A DNA stretch of 64,000 bases from Struthio camelus (GCF_040807025.1 NC_090951.1:2108001-2172000), one strand, 5' to 3'. Positions 48,866-59,884 are shown, counted from the first letter of the stretch. A program made the numbers and translations. Notes: a model not told the origin generated them from the sequence alone.

Positions 48866-48992
48866 TTATCTCATGCACGCGTGTGTGCAAACGGGCCACC
48901 TCGTGCACACCCGCGTGCAAGCCCTGCTGCCGCCCGCCTCGGCCCCGCTGCTCTGCCGCGGCGGGGAGGGGGGGCGGCCCGGCGCGGCCCCA

Positions 48993-51900
48993 CTACTGCC
49001 CGTAGAGGTCGGCCAGGCGGCGGAAGCGGGGCCCCCACTCGCTCAGGTAGTCGTAGTCCTGGTCCTCGTCCGTCAGGCTGGAGACGATGGAGCTGAGCGG
49101 GCTGGCGACCGAGCCCGAGCCCTCGTAGTCGTAGATGAGCGCCGTGTCGTAGGGGGGCACGCTGGGGTCCCCGTCAGCCGCCTCCAGGCCCTGCGGGACG
49201 GGGGGGGGCACCGTCAGCCGGGGCGAGGCTGGGGCGCCCGGCCCGTCCCCCCGCGTGCCGGGGCGGGGGAGGCTGAGCCCCCACCTCGTTGATGAAGTCC
49301 TCGATGTCGGAGGGGCTGCTGGGCGGCTTGCGGGGTGCCGGCGGGGTGGCGAAGCTCAGCGGGGCGTCCCTGCGCACCGGCGCCTTGCCCCGCGCCGGGA
49401 AGAGCTGCGGGTGCCGCAGCTGGTTGATGTCGTAGGCGTCCTGCGGGCAGAGCCGCCGGGGAGGGGGGTCAGGGCCGGGGGGGCCGGGCTGGGACCCCCC
49501 CACACCACCACCACCACCCCGGGACCCCGGTCGCGGCTCACCTGGTCCTCCTCGCCGCCGCCCTGCTCGTCGTAGTTGAGGATGTTGTCGCGCATGTCGT
49601 CCCGCGAGCGCCGCAGCAGCCCCTTGCGCAGGGCCCGGCGGCGCCCGCGCTCCCGCGCCGCCCCCAGCAGCACCAGCACTGCGGGCAGAGCGCGGTGCCA
49701 CCGCGGGGCCGGGCACAGGGAGGGCTGGCCGGGGTTGGGACGGGGGCGGTGGGGATGTGGGAAGGGTGTGGGATGGGGCAATGAGGATGTGGGAAGGGGT
49801 TAGGACGAGGTTGCCGGGGTGGGATGGGGCACACAGCTGGGGTAGGGTGGTGGGACTGTGGGAAGAAGTTGGGATGGGGCGATGGGGATGCAGGAAGGGG
49901 TTGGGATGGGGCGATGGGGATGCAGGAAGGGGTTGGGAGAGGATTGCCGGGGTGGGATGGGGCACAGATGGGACAATGATGGAGATGCAGGAAGGGGTTG
50001 GGATGGGGAGGTGGGGATGCAGGAAAGGGTTGGGAGAGGGTTGCCGGGGTGGGATGGGGCACACAGCTGGGGTGGGGTGGTGGGAATGTGGGAAGAAGTT
50101 GGGATGGGGCGATGGGGATGCAGGAAGGGGTTGGGATGGGGAGGTGGGAATGCAGGAAGGGGTTGGGAGAGGGTTGCTGGGGTGGGATGGGGCACAGATG
50201 GGACAATGATGGAGATGCAGGAAGGGGTTGGGATGGGGAGGTGGGGATGCGGGAAGGGGTTGGGAGAGGGTTGCCGGGGTGGGATGGGGCACAGATGGGA
50301 CAATGATGGAGATGCAGGAAGGGGTTGGGATGGGGAGGTGGGGATGCAGGAAGGGGTTGGGAGAGGGTTGCCGGGGTGGGATGGGGCACAGATGGGACAA
50401 TGATGGAGATGCAGGAAGGGGTTGGGATGGGGAGGTGGGGATGCAGGAAGGGGTTGGGAGAGGGTTGCCGGGGTGGGATGGGGCACAGATGGGACAATGA
50501 TGGAGATGCAGGAAGGGGTTGGGATGGGGAGGTGGGGATGCAGGAAGGGGTTGGGAGAGGGTTGCCGGGGTGGGATGGGGCACAGATGGGACAATGATGG
50601 AGATGCAGGAAGGGGTTGGGATGGGGAGGTGGGGATGCGGGAAGGGGTTGGGAGAGGGTTGCCGGGGTGGGATGGGGCACAGATGGGACAATGATGGAGA
50701 TGCAGGAAGGGGTTGGGATGGGGAGGTGGGGATGCGGGAAGGCGTTGGGACACAGGGACAGGGTTATCAGAGTGCGATGGGGCGCAGATGGGATGAGGTG
50801 GCTGGGACTAGGCTGAAGATGGGACAGGGCTACGAGGGACACTGTTATGGGATGGGGGGGTGTTAGTAGGGGCAGCTGGGGTTGCTGAAAGGGGGTGGAG
50901 GTAGGACGGGGTGACGAGGAGGGGGTACATTGATAGGGATGGATTGGGGTGGCCGGGACCACGATGGGGGTGATGGGCGGGAGGTGGGACAAGGGCTGAT
51001 GCACGCTGGTGGGGGGGGCCAGGGTGGGACCATGTGGGTCCAGGTGTGATGGGGGCAGGATGGATGAAGGGGGCTGGGACGAGCTGGGGCCATGGGAGGG
51101 GCAGGTTTCGGGGTGTCACTCACGCAGGAGGAGGAGGACGCTGCTGAGGACGATGACGAGGGCGCCGAGGGTGACGCCGGCGCCCGCGCTGGAGGCGGCC
51201 AGCACGCCGTCCCGGCAGGCGCCGTCGGGGCCGCAGGGGCACACGGAGACGTTGAGCAGCTGCTGCCGCTCCCGCGGGGGGGTCCCCGAGTCCCGCAGCA
51301 GCAGCGGCAGCGAGTAGGGACCCGCGGGCAGCTCCACCAACAGCGCCAGCACCGCGTGGGTCACTGCGACGGCGGGAGGGGGGGACACGTGGGTGGCAGC
51401 GTGAGCGCGGCACCCTGCTGCGTGCCCCCCCCGCTCCCAGCCCCAACCCCGGTCCCGGACCGCCGCTCACCGTTGTAGCGGGTGACGCTCCAGTTGCGGG
51501 CGAGCTGGGGGTGCTGGGGGCTGAGCTGGAAGTGGAAGGGGGCGCCGTGGGGGGGCCGGTCCTCGTCGGTGGCCCCCAGCAGCAGGCTGCCGCCGCGGCC
51601 GGGGCGGCCGCACACGGCGCCGGCGGGCGGCTGCAGCAGGGGCGCGTGGTCGTTCACCTCCAGGATCTCGATGGAGAGGGTGCCGGTGGCGGAGAGGGGC
51701 GGCTGGGCTGGGGGGCAGAGGGCGGCGGGGGTCAGGCGGGCGGCGGGGGGGTGGCGGGGAGGGGGGGGCGGCGGCGGGGGCAGCTCACCGTCGTCGCGGG
51801 CCAGCACCAGGGCGATGTACCAGCCGCCCTGCAGGAAGGCGGAGGGGTGCAGCAGCTCCCGCTTGGTGCGCACGGTGCCGGCGCGCGGGTCCAGCTGCAG

Positions 51901-54900
51901 CCAGTCGGCCGGGTCGTAGAGCAGCGCGTAGCTGTGGGCACACGAAACGCCTAGGGCGGGCTGCGGGGGCGGGCGCCGGCGGCGGGGCTGGGGGCCGCCC
52001 GGCCGGACTCACGTGAGGGTCTGCAGCTGGCCGGTGTCGGGGTCGCTGGCCGTGTAGGTGGTGACCTCGGTCCCCGGCGGGGCGCCCTCCAGCACGCTGA
52101 CCCGCCGGGGGTTTTCGCGGAAAACGGGCGCCTCGTTGACGTCCCGCACCCGCACCCGCACCGTGGCCAGCGCCCGGGGGCTGGCCGGCGCCGACGGCGC
52201 CAGCGGCTGCTCGTTCTGCACCGACACCGTGAGCTCGAAGCGGTCCCGCGCCTCGTGGTCCAGCGGCTGCGGAGCGGGGACGGGCGTCAGCCGCGGTGCC
52301 GGCTCTTGTCCCCGTCCCGGCGCGGTGGCCTGGGGCGCCCCACGGCCCCCCCCCACCCCTTGCACACCTTGGCCACGGAGAGCACGCCGTCGTTGGTGTA
52401 GGGGTCGGTGCGGATGGCGAAGGCGCCCTCGGGGTCGCCCTCCAGGATGGTGAATTTGGCCAGCCAGTTGGGCGAGCCGGCCAGGTCCTTGTCGTGCACC
52501 AAGACCTTGCCCACCTCCACGCCGGCCGCGTGCTCCGGCACCTCCATGGCGAACTGCGGGGCAGCGGCGTGGGGGCTGGTGTCCGTGGGGTGCATGCGGA
52601 CCCCGCGTCCTGCCCCAGCCCCACGTCCTGTCCCGGCCCCCACCTCCTGCCCCAGCTCTGTAGCCCCACGCTACCTCCTCCTTGGTGAACTCGGGAGGGT
52701 TGTCGTTGATGTCCTCCAGGTAGATGACGGCTGTGGCGGTGGTGGCCAGCCCGTCCCCGGACATGTCAGCCACCTGCAGCGTCAGGTTGTAGACCCCCAC
52801 GGCCTGCGGCGAGGAAGGGGCAGGTGCTGAGTCCTTCTGGCCCCACAAGCCCAGAGGTGGCCCCGTGCAGCCTGTCCCTCCGGCCAGGGTGGTCCCCAGG
52901 GCTTTGCTTGCAGCAAACCCATGGTTTTGCTGGCCCGAGGGGCTCTGACTGCTCCCCCAGCCCCAGGGTGACACTGTTCCCCCCCACCCCGTACCTCACG
53001 GTCGAGGCCGGGCCGCGCGGTGCAGATCTCGCCGGTGGTGGCGTTGATGCTGAACATGCTGGCGGAGCCCTGCTCCAGGATGGAGTACCGCAGCGCCGCG
53101 TTGTCCGTCTCGGGATCGTCGGCGTCCGTGGCCTCCGCCTTCATCACGCAGGTCCCTGTGGTCGGCGCAGGGCCGTGGCGGGGGCCGCTGGAGTTGTCCA
53201 ATTGGACGTACACCTCCTATCCCCCCACGCACCCGTCTCTCCCCGTGCGTGGGACCCACCTGGCTCAGCCCCTTCCACCACGTGCCCCGTGAAGATGTCC
53301 TGCCGGAAGAGCGGCCGGTTGTCGTTCTGGTCCACCACGATGATCTCCAGGTCGGTGGGGTCCTCCAGCGTCGTGCCGCCCAGGTCCAGCGCGAAGGCCT
53401 TCAGCTGCGAGCGGGCAGTGAGCGTGTCGCTGCGGCGCCCGGCACCCGCGGGGATGGCGGGAGGGGGCCTGCACAGCCGCACCGCGTCCTTACCCGGTAG
53501 CGGTCGTTCTCCTCGCGGTCCAGCATGGCGTTGAGGAAGACCTTCCCGCTGAACTTGTCGATGGAGAAGATGCCTAGGGGCTCCTCATCCACCCCCGGCC
53601 CCTTGATGCTGTAGATCACCCCACCGGGCTGCTGCTTGTCCGACTTGATCTGTCCCCAGGAGAGCAGGGCTGGGCTTGGGGGTCCCCCCCGTGCCATCCC
53701 CCACATCTGGGGTCCCCCTGTGCCATCCCCCACATCTGGAGTCCCACTTATGCCACCTTCCTCCATCTGGGGGTCCCCCCCACATGCCATCCCCCACATC
53801 TGGAGTCCCCCTCATGCCATCTTCCTCCATCTGGGGTCCCCCCTGTGCCATCTCCCACATCTGGGGTCCTCCTCATGCCATCCCCCACATCTGGGGTCCC
53901 CTCATGCCATCTTCCTCCATCTGGGGGTCCCCCCCACATGCCATCCCCCACATCTGGGGTCCCTCTGTGCCATCCCCCACATCTGGAGTCCCCCTCATGC
54001 CATCTTCCTCCATTTGGGGGTCCCCCCTGTGCCATCTCCCACATCTGGGGTCCCCCTCATGCCACCCCCCCACATATGGGGTCCCCCCATGCCGTCCCCC
54101 ACATCTGGAGTCCCACTTATGCCGTCTTCCTCCATATGGGGGTCCCCCCATGCCATCCCCCACATATGGGGTCCCCTCATGCCACCTTCCTCCATCTGGG
54201 GGTCCCCCCCACATGCCATCCCCCACATCTGGGGTCCCCTCATGCCATCCCTCAGCTGGGGGGTCCCCCGTGTCCAGCTCTGCCTGGAGTCCCGTGTGTC
54301 CCCCCGCCACCCCCCCGGGTCCCCTGTGCCCAACTCTGCCGGGGTTCCCCCATGTCCCCCCCCCGCCGGGGTCCCCCGTGGTGGCCGGCTCTGCCCAGCC
54401 CCAGCCCACCTGCACCAGGAGGTGGGGGACGCGCTTGTGGTTCTCGGAGACGCTGATGGGGGGGATCACCCAGGCCCTCTTCACGCGCCGGGGGCCCTCG
54501 TGGTGCCGCCAGGCCTGGCGCAGCGGGGGGCTGCCGGGGGCCGCGGCGCCCGCCTGGGCCGGGCCAGCACCCTGCGGAGAGGGCCACGGGGCTGCCGGGG
54601 GGGGGCTGCTGCGGCCGGGGGGCTGCCAGGGACCCCCGGCTGGCGGCTGTCCCCCCGGCGGGGGTCCGGGAGCGTGGCTGAGCCGTGGCGGGGGGACGTG
54701 CCGCAGGCCCCGGCGGGCCGCGGGGCGGCTGGGCACCGTGGGAGCCTGCGGCCCTCGGCTTCCCGCGGCCCCCGGGGACGGGCCGGCCGGCCCGGGCACG
54801 CGGCCACGGCTATAAACGGCCAGCCAGGGTGGGCAGCGGGCCCTGGCGCTGCGGTTCGGGGGGTCCCCTGGCACCGGCAGGATGCGGGCCCCCTGCCAAG

Positions 54901-56415
54901 GGGGGGGTGCCCCCGCCACAGCCCCCTCCCCACCCCGGTCGGGCTGCCCCCCACAAACGTGTGCCACCGCCGCTGCGGTGGGGAAGAAGGGGTTACCCCA
55001 GCCGGCCCCAGCCCGCGTCACCGTCACCGCCGGTCCGGCCGCATGGACGTGGCAGCCGGGGCGGCCGGGTCGGGGCCGGGTTAGTGCGGCACGGCTGGCC
55101 CTGCCGGCGGCATGGGGCTGCGGCAGGGGTCGGGGTATGGGGGGGCTGCAATAGGGCTGGGGAGCTGTGGGGGGCTGGGGTGGGGGTCAGGGGCTATGGG
55201 GGGCTGGGATGGGGGTCAGGGGTTGTGGGGGGGTTGGATGGGGGTCAGGGGTTGGATGGGGTCAGGGGCTATGGCGGGGGCTGGTACGGGGGGGCTGGGC
55301 CTGGGCCAGGGCACCGCAGTGGGGCCGCAGTGGGGCTGCAGCCCCGGGTGCTGCGCCCATCTGCCGCTCCCGTCCCTGCGCAGCCCCGGCGCGGGGGCCA
55401 GGGTGCACGAGCCCCCGCGCGGCCCCGGGCAACCACCACCCCCCCGCCTCCTCCCCGGCAGCTGCACCCAGGCGGCTGCGCCGACGGGTCCCCGAGGGGG
55501 CTCGGGACCCCCCTGCCAGGGTGCCGCTGCGCCCACCCGCCGGGGCCTCGGAGGGGTCCCGGCTCCCAAATGCCGCTGCGCCCGTGTGTGCCCCGCGGGG
55601 GGGGCCGGTACTGGGGCGCGTGTCCGGCCATGGATACGGCTAAGGGTGCCCGGGGCTGCGCGTGGGGGACGGGCAGGACGGCGGGCGCTTTCCGGAGGTG
55701 CCGTCCAGGAGCTGCCTGGGGGGCAGCCGTCTGTCTGTCCCTCCGTCCCTGGTGAAACCCCTTCCCCAGGAGCCGGGGGCAGGCTGGCTGGTGGCGGGTT
55801 GGGGAGGGGGGCGAGGGAGGCCGCTGCCCTCCCCGGCCTCAAGCAGCTGCCCGTGGGGCCCAGACTGGCGCCCCGAAGCCCCCCACGCAGCCCAGGCCTG
55901 AGACCACAGTGAGGGGCTTGGGCAGCATGAACATATGGGGGGGAGGTGGGGAGCTGCAGCTGGGTGTAGGGGGAGTGTAGCAAACCGCCCCCCCCCCCAA
56001 CCAAAATCTCATTTCACTGTTCTCAAACGCATGAAGTGCTCCGAGCTGGATGCCCTCCCCACCCCCCACCCCCAGCTGCCCCCCACCTCTGGGGTGGAAA
56101 ATGCCCCCGCAGAGGGGCACAGAGCCCCCTTCGCCCCCTGGCTCCACTCCTCCGCAGGGCCTGGGGTCCAGCCACCCCCCAGCACGGGGCCGCGGGGAGC
56201 AGCCGCCGGCCGCCTCGGGGCTCCCCCTCCCCAGCTCCAGCCCCACCGGCCCCTCTCCAGGCGGTCGCAGCCCCCCGCGCCCTGCGGTGCCCAGACCCCC
56301 TTGGCCGTCCTGGTGCCATGGGGCGCAGGGCCCCGGCCGTGCCCCCCTCCCCGGCGCCCCTTACCCGAGCGCAGAGCGGGGCCAGCAGGCAGGCGAGCAG
56401 GAGCGGGGTGCCCAT
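48993..56415 (-). CDS. CDH15: CDH15, cadherin-15 (M-cadherin)
   Basis: Fourteen minus-strand exons, 5' to 3': 56415-56365, 54571-54410, 53649-53494, 53404-53260, 53155-52995, 52803-52675, 52553-52368, 52266-52013, 51931-51789, 51707-51471, 51363-51124, 49678-49542, 49440-49285 and 49190-48993. They encode 784 residues (human 814). There is a signal peptide (about 1-17), a propeptide ending in a furin-type RRVKR site (45-49), and five cadherin repeats with [25 protein letters not shown] and EVNDHAP calcium motifs. A transmembrane helix lies at about 604-628, and the catenin-binding tail includes [20 protein letters not shown] and [12 protein letters not shown]. Trp51 follows the cleavage site like the strand-swap Trp2 of classical cadherins. 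The cell-recognition tripeptide is FAL, as in M-cadherin, not HAV. It mediates calcium-dependent adhesion of myogenic cells. The start has a strong Kozak context. Confidence 0.95.
49679..51123 (-). other. CDH15: CDH15 intron 11 (after the transmembrane exon), minisatellite-bearing
   Basis: This 1.45 kb intron separates the exon ending in the transmembrane helix (51363-51124) from the first cytoplasmic exon (49678-49542). Most of it is the 97-bp minisatellite listed separately. The remainder (50760-51110) is irregular G-rich sequence. No exon is visible. Confidence 0.85.
49735..50760 (-). repeat. 97-bp minisatellite in a CDH15 intron
   Basis: The unit on the plus strand runs from GGAGATGCAGGAAGGGG through GGTGGGGATGCAGGAAGGGG, GAGAGGGTTGCCGGGG and CACAGATGGGACAATGAT. 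At least five near-identical copies lie 97 bp apart between about 50210 and 50700. The part from 49735 to 50210 mixes this unit with a variant carrying CACACAGCTGGGGT and GGGAAGAAGTTGGG, which suggests a higher-order pattern. G is on the plus strand, so the CDH15 pre-mRNA is C-rich here. Confidence 0.93.
53690..54270 (-). repeat. ~30-bp minisatellite in the CDH15 intron between exons 2 and 3
   Basis: Units of about 29-34 bp carry CCCCCACATCTGGGGTCCCC followed by CTCATGCCAT or TGTGCCAT, alternating with a variant core CTTCCTCCATCTGGGGGTCC. About 18 units fill most of the intron 53650-54409. Here C is on the plus strand, so the CDH15 pre-mRNA is G-rich, unlike the neighbouring arrays. Confidence 0.9.
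54572..56364 (-). other. CDH15: CDH15 intron 1
   Basis: A 1.8 kb intron between the signal-peptide exon and the propeptide exon. It is GC-rich throughout. A short G-rich tandem patch (GGGGCTGGGATGGGGGTCAG type) lies at about 55130-55290. A less GC-rich spot lies around 55900-56040. No exon or RNA gene is recognised. Confidence 0.75.
55130..55290 (-). repeat. Short G-rich tandem repeat in CDH15 intron 1
   Basis: About five imperfect units of roughly 20-40 bp built on GGCTGGGATGGGGGTCAGGG and GGGTTGGATGGGGTCAGGGG on the plus strand. It is short and degenerate. Confidence 0.6.
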
Positions 56416-56560
56416 GGCCGCGCGGGCGCTGCTCCGGCGCCGGCGCCTCGGGCAGGGCTGGGCGCGCGGAGCCGCTCGCCAGCCCCGAGCTAAAATAAAA
56501 CTGGGGCTGGCTGAGTGACAGCACATGTGCTGCGGGAGCGCGGGGCCGGCTGGCGGGACG
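56416..56560 (-). promoter_or_regulatory. CDH15: CDH15 proximal promoter / 5'UTR candidate
   Basis: Just upstream of the CDH15 start (on the minus strand, to the right) lies an AT-rich patch, CTAAAATAAAA at 56490-56500. It resembles a MEF2 site lacking one A/T and could also act as an initiator-region AT box. Next comes a perfect 14-bp palindrome CAGCACATGTGCTG at 56519-56532 containing overlapping E-boxes. Both fit a muscle-specific promoter, but the binding is inferred from sequence only. Confidence 0.5.
56519..56532. promoter_or_regulatory. Palindromic E-box upstream of CDH15
   Basis: CAGCACATGTGCTG is its own reverse complement. It holds CANNTG E-boxes in both registers (CACATG/CATGTG), about 105 bp before the CDH15 ATG. 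Myogenic bHLH factors bind E-boxes, though their preferred core is CAGCTG or CAGGTG. Confidence 0.45.
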
Positions 56561-57394
56561 CAGGGGGCCGGGGCAGCTGTCCCCGCGCAGGCTGGGCCCC
56601 CGGGGGCCACGCTTAACCCCGGCCGCGCCAGCCCCAGCGCTTGGCCGCCGGCCGGCCCAGCTGGCACCGGGCGGCTCCGGCCCCGCGTGCCGGGATGCGG
56701 GGGGAGATGGCAGTGCGGGGCCCTGCGTGCCCGTCCCCGGGATTTTCCACTGCGCTGTGTCCCCAGCACGGCCGTGCCCGGGGCGGGCTGGTGCATGGCG
56801 GGGTTTTGCACGGCCGCCGCGCTGGGGAGGCCTCGTGCACGGGTGCAGGAAGCCAGCGCGCCCTGGGGCGCTGCGGGTGCGCCCCAGTCCGGCTCCTGGG
56901 GCTGCCCGCGAGCGGTGAAACCTGGCCCCACGTGGCAGCCGGCCAGGCCACGAGGGCACCGCGTCTCTCCCTGCACCTTGGCACCGTGGGGCCACCCGTG
57001 CCCCTGTCCCGGGGCACTGCCGAGGCAGGAGGGGGCACCCCAGCGGCTCCGGGGAGGCCCGGCCATGCCGGCGGCGCGCGGCAGGAATGCGGCAGCTGTC
57101 GTGGGGCCGGGCGCCGCGGGCCTTGGCAGCCAGGCATCCCGCGGGAATGTCACACCCCGCCGGGCAGGCAGCGCCCGGCAGCTGCAGCCCCACTGGGGCC
57201 TCGGCCTCGGAGCGGCGCTGAGCCCCGCACGGCCCCCCCACTCCCCTCCAGCACACCGCGCCGCGCAGCCGCTTCGGCTTGCTGCACCATGCGCACGTGG
57301 CCGTGGGTGCTGCCGCGCTGGCACGAGGGTGCACACGGGCCAGTGGGCGTGCGTGCACGCACAGGCTGTGTGCCGAGCCGTCCCTGCTTGCTGC

Positions 57395-57455
57395 AGCACT
57401 GCACACACGCATGCACATGCATGCACACGCATGCACATGCATGCACACACAGGCA
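57395..57455. repeat. Alternating CACA/TGCATG simple repeat
   Basis: Interspersed CACACGCATG and CACATGCATG units make a purine-pyrimidine alternating tract of about 60 bp, a sequence type prone to Z-DNA. It has no coding significance. Confidence 0.8.
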
Positions 57456-58977
57456 CACCTCCCTGTTGTGCCAGGCTGTGCACGCGCTCGCTGCAGTGTG
57501 CCCGGGGGGGCTGCTGGCTGAGCCCAGCCGCAGGGGCCGGGGGCTGGCAGGGACCGGGCCGGCTCTGCCGCGCCGCGCTGCCAGGCCGCGCAGGTGCCGG
57601 AGCCATCTGTCCCGCGCCGGGAGCTGGAGCGAGGCCAGGCTGGCCAGCCGTGCTGGCCGTGGGCGCAGGGCCTGGCTTCAACGGGGGGATCTTGGGGAAC
57701 TGCCAGGGAAAATGCCCGTGGGGAAATGCCCGCGGCTGCGGGTGCGGGCGCTGCCTGCCCTCCTGGGCTCCCCGCGCCGATAGCTGCCCCGAAACGCTGT
57801 GCGTGTCGCCGAGATGCTGCATCCCCGTCCCCAGCACCGCAGAGCTCTGTTTTGGCACCCGAGAGCCCAGCACGGCCCGGGTGCAGGAGCACCCTGAGCC
57901 CAGCTCCCTTGGGTGTTGGCTGCAGCGTGTGCTCAGGAGCCAGGGGTGACAGCCGGACCTTGGCAGGGCTGGCGGTGCTGCGTCCGGTGCCCTGCGGCCC
58001 AGGCGCTGGTGGCTCGGTCCAGGCAGCGCCACGAGCCACGAGGCTGCGGCACCAGGTGGCAGCATCGGCCCGGCCATCGGCACCGCGGCACCCACGTCCG
58101 TCCCTGCACCCCTGGGTGCCAGCCCCAGCACCCCGGGGTGCTCCCAGGTGCCCACGGGCCGTGCCGGGGGGGGGTCCCGCGTCCTGGGACCTGGGGGCTC
58201 CTCACCCCACAGCTTTCTGCCTGGCCGGTGCCGGGCGCAGCAGCTCGCTGCTGCTCACGGCCTGGCGCTCCGCCAGCCCAGCTCCCCTTTTTGGGGGGAA
58301 AAGTGCCCTCTTTCCCCTCCCCATCCCTGGCACCTTTTGGAGAGCGCTGCAGGACGTGCACGGGGCACAGGGACACGGGACACGTTTGGTCCGTCCCCAC
58401 CAAGGCCCAGTGGTGGCAGGGCTGTGGGTGGCACGGGGACAGGAGCTGCCCCACGAGTGGTGACCTTCGGGCGCCAGCATCCCGCCGCATCGGCGGGGGC
58501 AGCAGGCTGCGCTTGCCCGTCCGTCTGTCTGGTGCCACCCGTGCTGGTGCGGGCAGCCGGGGGCTCGGCGGTGGTGGGGGGCACGGCGGATGTGGTGGGC
58601 TGTAACCAGCGGCAGCCCTGGGGCGATGCCCCCAGCCCTGCCCCGCCGCCCCGGCAGCCCTCCCCGGAGCCCGCGTCCGAGCGGTACCGGCTGCCCGGTT
58701 TGGGAGGAGAGGGGAGCATCCAATTCGGGGCGACACCAGGGAGGGATGGAGCAGCAGCCGGGCGCACCGGCTGCTGCTCTCTGACCTGCCGCGCACGGTG
58801 TGTGCTGGGCCGCGGGGCGCAGCCTGCCCTGGCCGGGGCAGGGGCTGCAGCGGGACCTCAGCGCCGGGCTCGGAAGTGCCCCGTCCCCGCCAAGCCCAGC
58901 GTCAGCAGAGCTGCCCGCCCTGAGCCAGGCGGCGGGCGCCGAAGGCCAGCGCAGCAGCCCAAAAGCTCCCGGAGCTT

Positions 58978-59020
58978 TGGCTTTTATATGGCAATTAAAG
59001 TGAACGCCAGCTATAAAGCG
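58978..59020. promoter_or_regulatory. CArG-like plus TATA-like patch
   Basis: In GC-rich surroundings, GGCTTTTATATGGCAATTAA is followed after a short gap by AGCTATAAAGC. The first string resembles an SRF CArG box (C, eight A/T, GG rather than CC, six A/T, GG). The second is a TATA-box match. It could be a muscle enhancer element or the promoter of an unannotated transcript about 2.5 kb upstream of CDH15. Confidence 0.3.
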
Positions 59021-59329
59021 CGCCAGCAGGTCCCGACACGCTGGTCCTGAGACCGGGGCAAGGGGGTGCTGCCTGGGGGGGGGGGGGGGCTGTGGGCATC
59101 GCGGGACAGGGCAGCGCGTGCACGGAGAGTCCCGGCTTCCCCCGGGGTGTCCATCCCCCCGCCTCGGGCCTCACTGAGGCCCTTGGGCAGTCCCATCCCG
59201 CTCCCATCAATGGCTCAACCAGCATCGGTTTTGCAAGGCGCTGCCCTGCGGCTAAGCCGCGCTGGGGGCGAGCGGCCCCGGGGCCGGCCGAGCGCTGCCG
59301 GGCGCCCCAGGCGGCTGCGGGGACGGCGT

Positions 59330-59500
59330 TACGGCCGACGCGCGAAAGATGCTGCTTTGGGTGGTGGTGGTTGTGACGGTTTTACTGGGCGATGCCGGCG
59401 AAGGGCCTGGCAGGCCTTAATGAAGTAGATGGATGGCTTAACAGCCCGCAGGCATTACGGGGTAATTGAATGGTTGTGTACGAATGATCAGAGCGCCTCC
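59330..59500. promoter_or_regulatory. Candidate conserved noncoding element A
   Basis: A moderately AT-rich, complex-sequence island between GC-rich flanks, with TGGTGGTGGTTGTGACGG, CCTTAATGAAG and GGGTAATTGAATGG strings (homeodomain-type TAAT cores). There is no coding frame of note. Conservation is suspected from composition, not demonstrated. Confidence 0.35.
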
Positions 59501-59884
59501 GGGGACGTGGCGTGCAAGCGGAGCGCCTGCAGTGGCGGGGGGCCTCGGGCGCCCCCTCCGTGCCCAGGCCTCCCTGGGGCCACCTCTGGCAGCAATGGAC
59601 AGGACAGGTCTCCAGGGCCACCTGAAGGTGCCGGACCAGGTGCGAGCCCAGGTGCCTTCTCCGCTTCCCAGCAGGACCAGTCGCTGGGACCCGCGATGAT
59701 GCCCCGTGGCCGGGGACCCAGCCGCCCGGACGTGGGGGGCCGCGGGGCGGGACGGATCCGGTGCCGGGGCTGCACGCGGTGCTGGGGGCGCCCCGCGGTC
59801 GCCAGCACCCCCAGGCTGCGCGGCCGGGCGCCCTCCCTGCACAGGCCACCCCTGGCCTCCGGGGGCTGCCGGATCCTCGCACCG

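Larger units (their letters stand above)
48235..48992 (-). other. CDH15: CDH15 3'UTR
   Basis: It runs from the stop codon (48993-48995) to the minus-strand AATAAA. About half of it is the 42-bp minisatellite described separately. The rest is GC-rich. No other gene is supported inside it. Confidence 0.75.
56561..59320. other. Intergenic DNA upstream of CDH15, GC-rich part
   Basis: GC-rich and without a supported gene. Very long open frames on both strands overlap each other and reflect composition. A CA/TG-type simple repeat lies at 57395-57455, an AT-rich patch with CArG-like and TATA-like strings at 58978-59020, and a G-run at 59077-59088. Confidence 0.7.

Noticed and set aside
49174-51004. 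Overlapping 505- and 488-codon minus-strand frames rich in Pro, Ser and His
   Set aside because: They translate the 97-bp minisatellite in several frames at once and overlap true CDH15 exons in the wrong frame.
56009-58155. 676- and 710-codon minus-strand frames reaching into CDH15 exon 1
   Set aside because: The 710-codon frame does contain the CDH15 signal peptide, but sequence upstream of that Met is GC-rich promoter DNA. The exon 1 donor, strong Kozak ATG and family length support the short exon.
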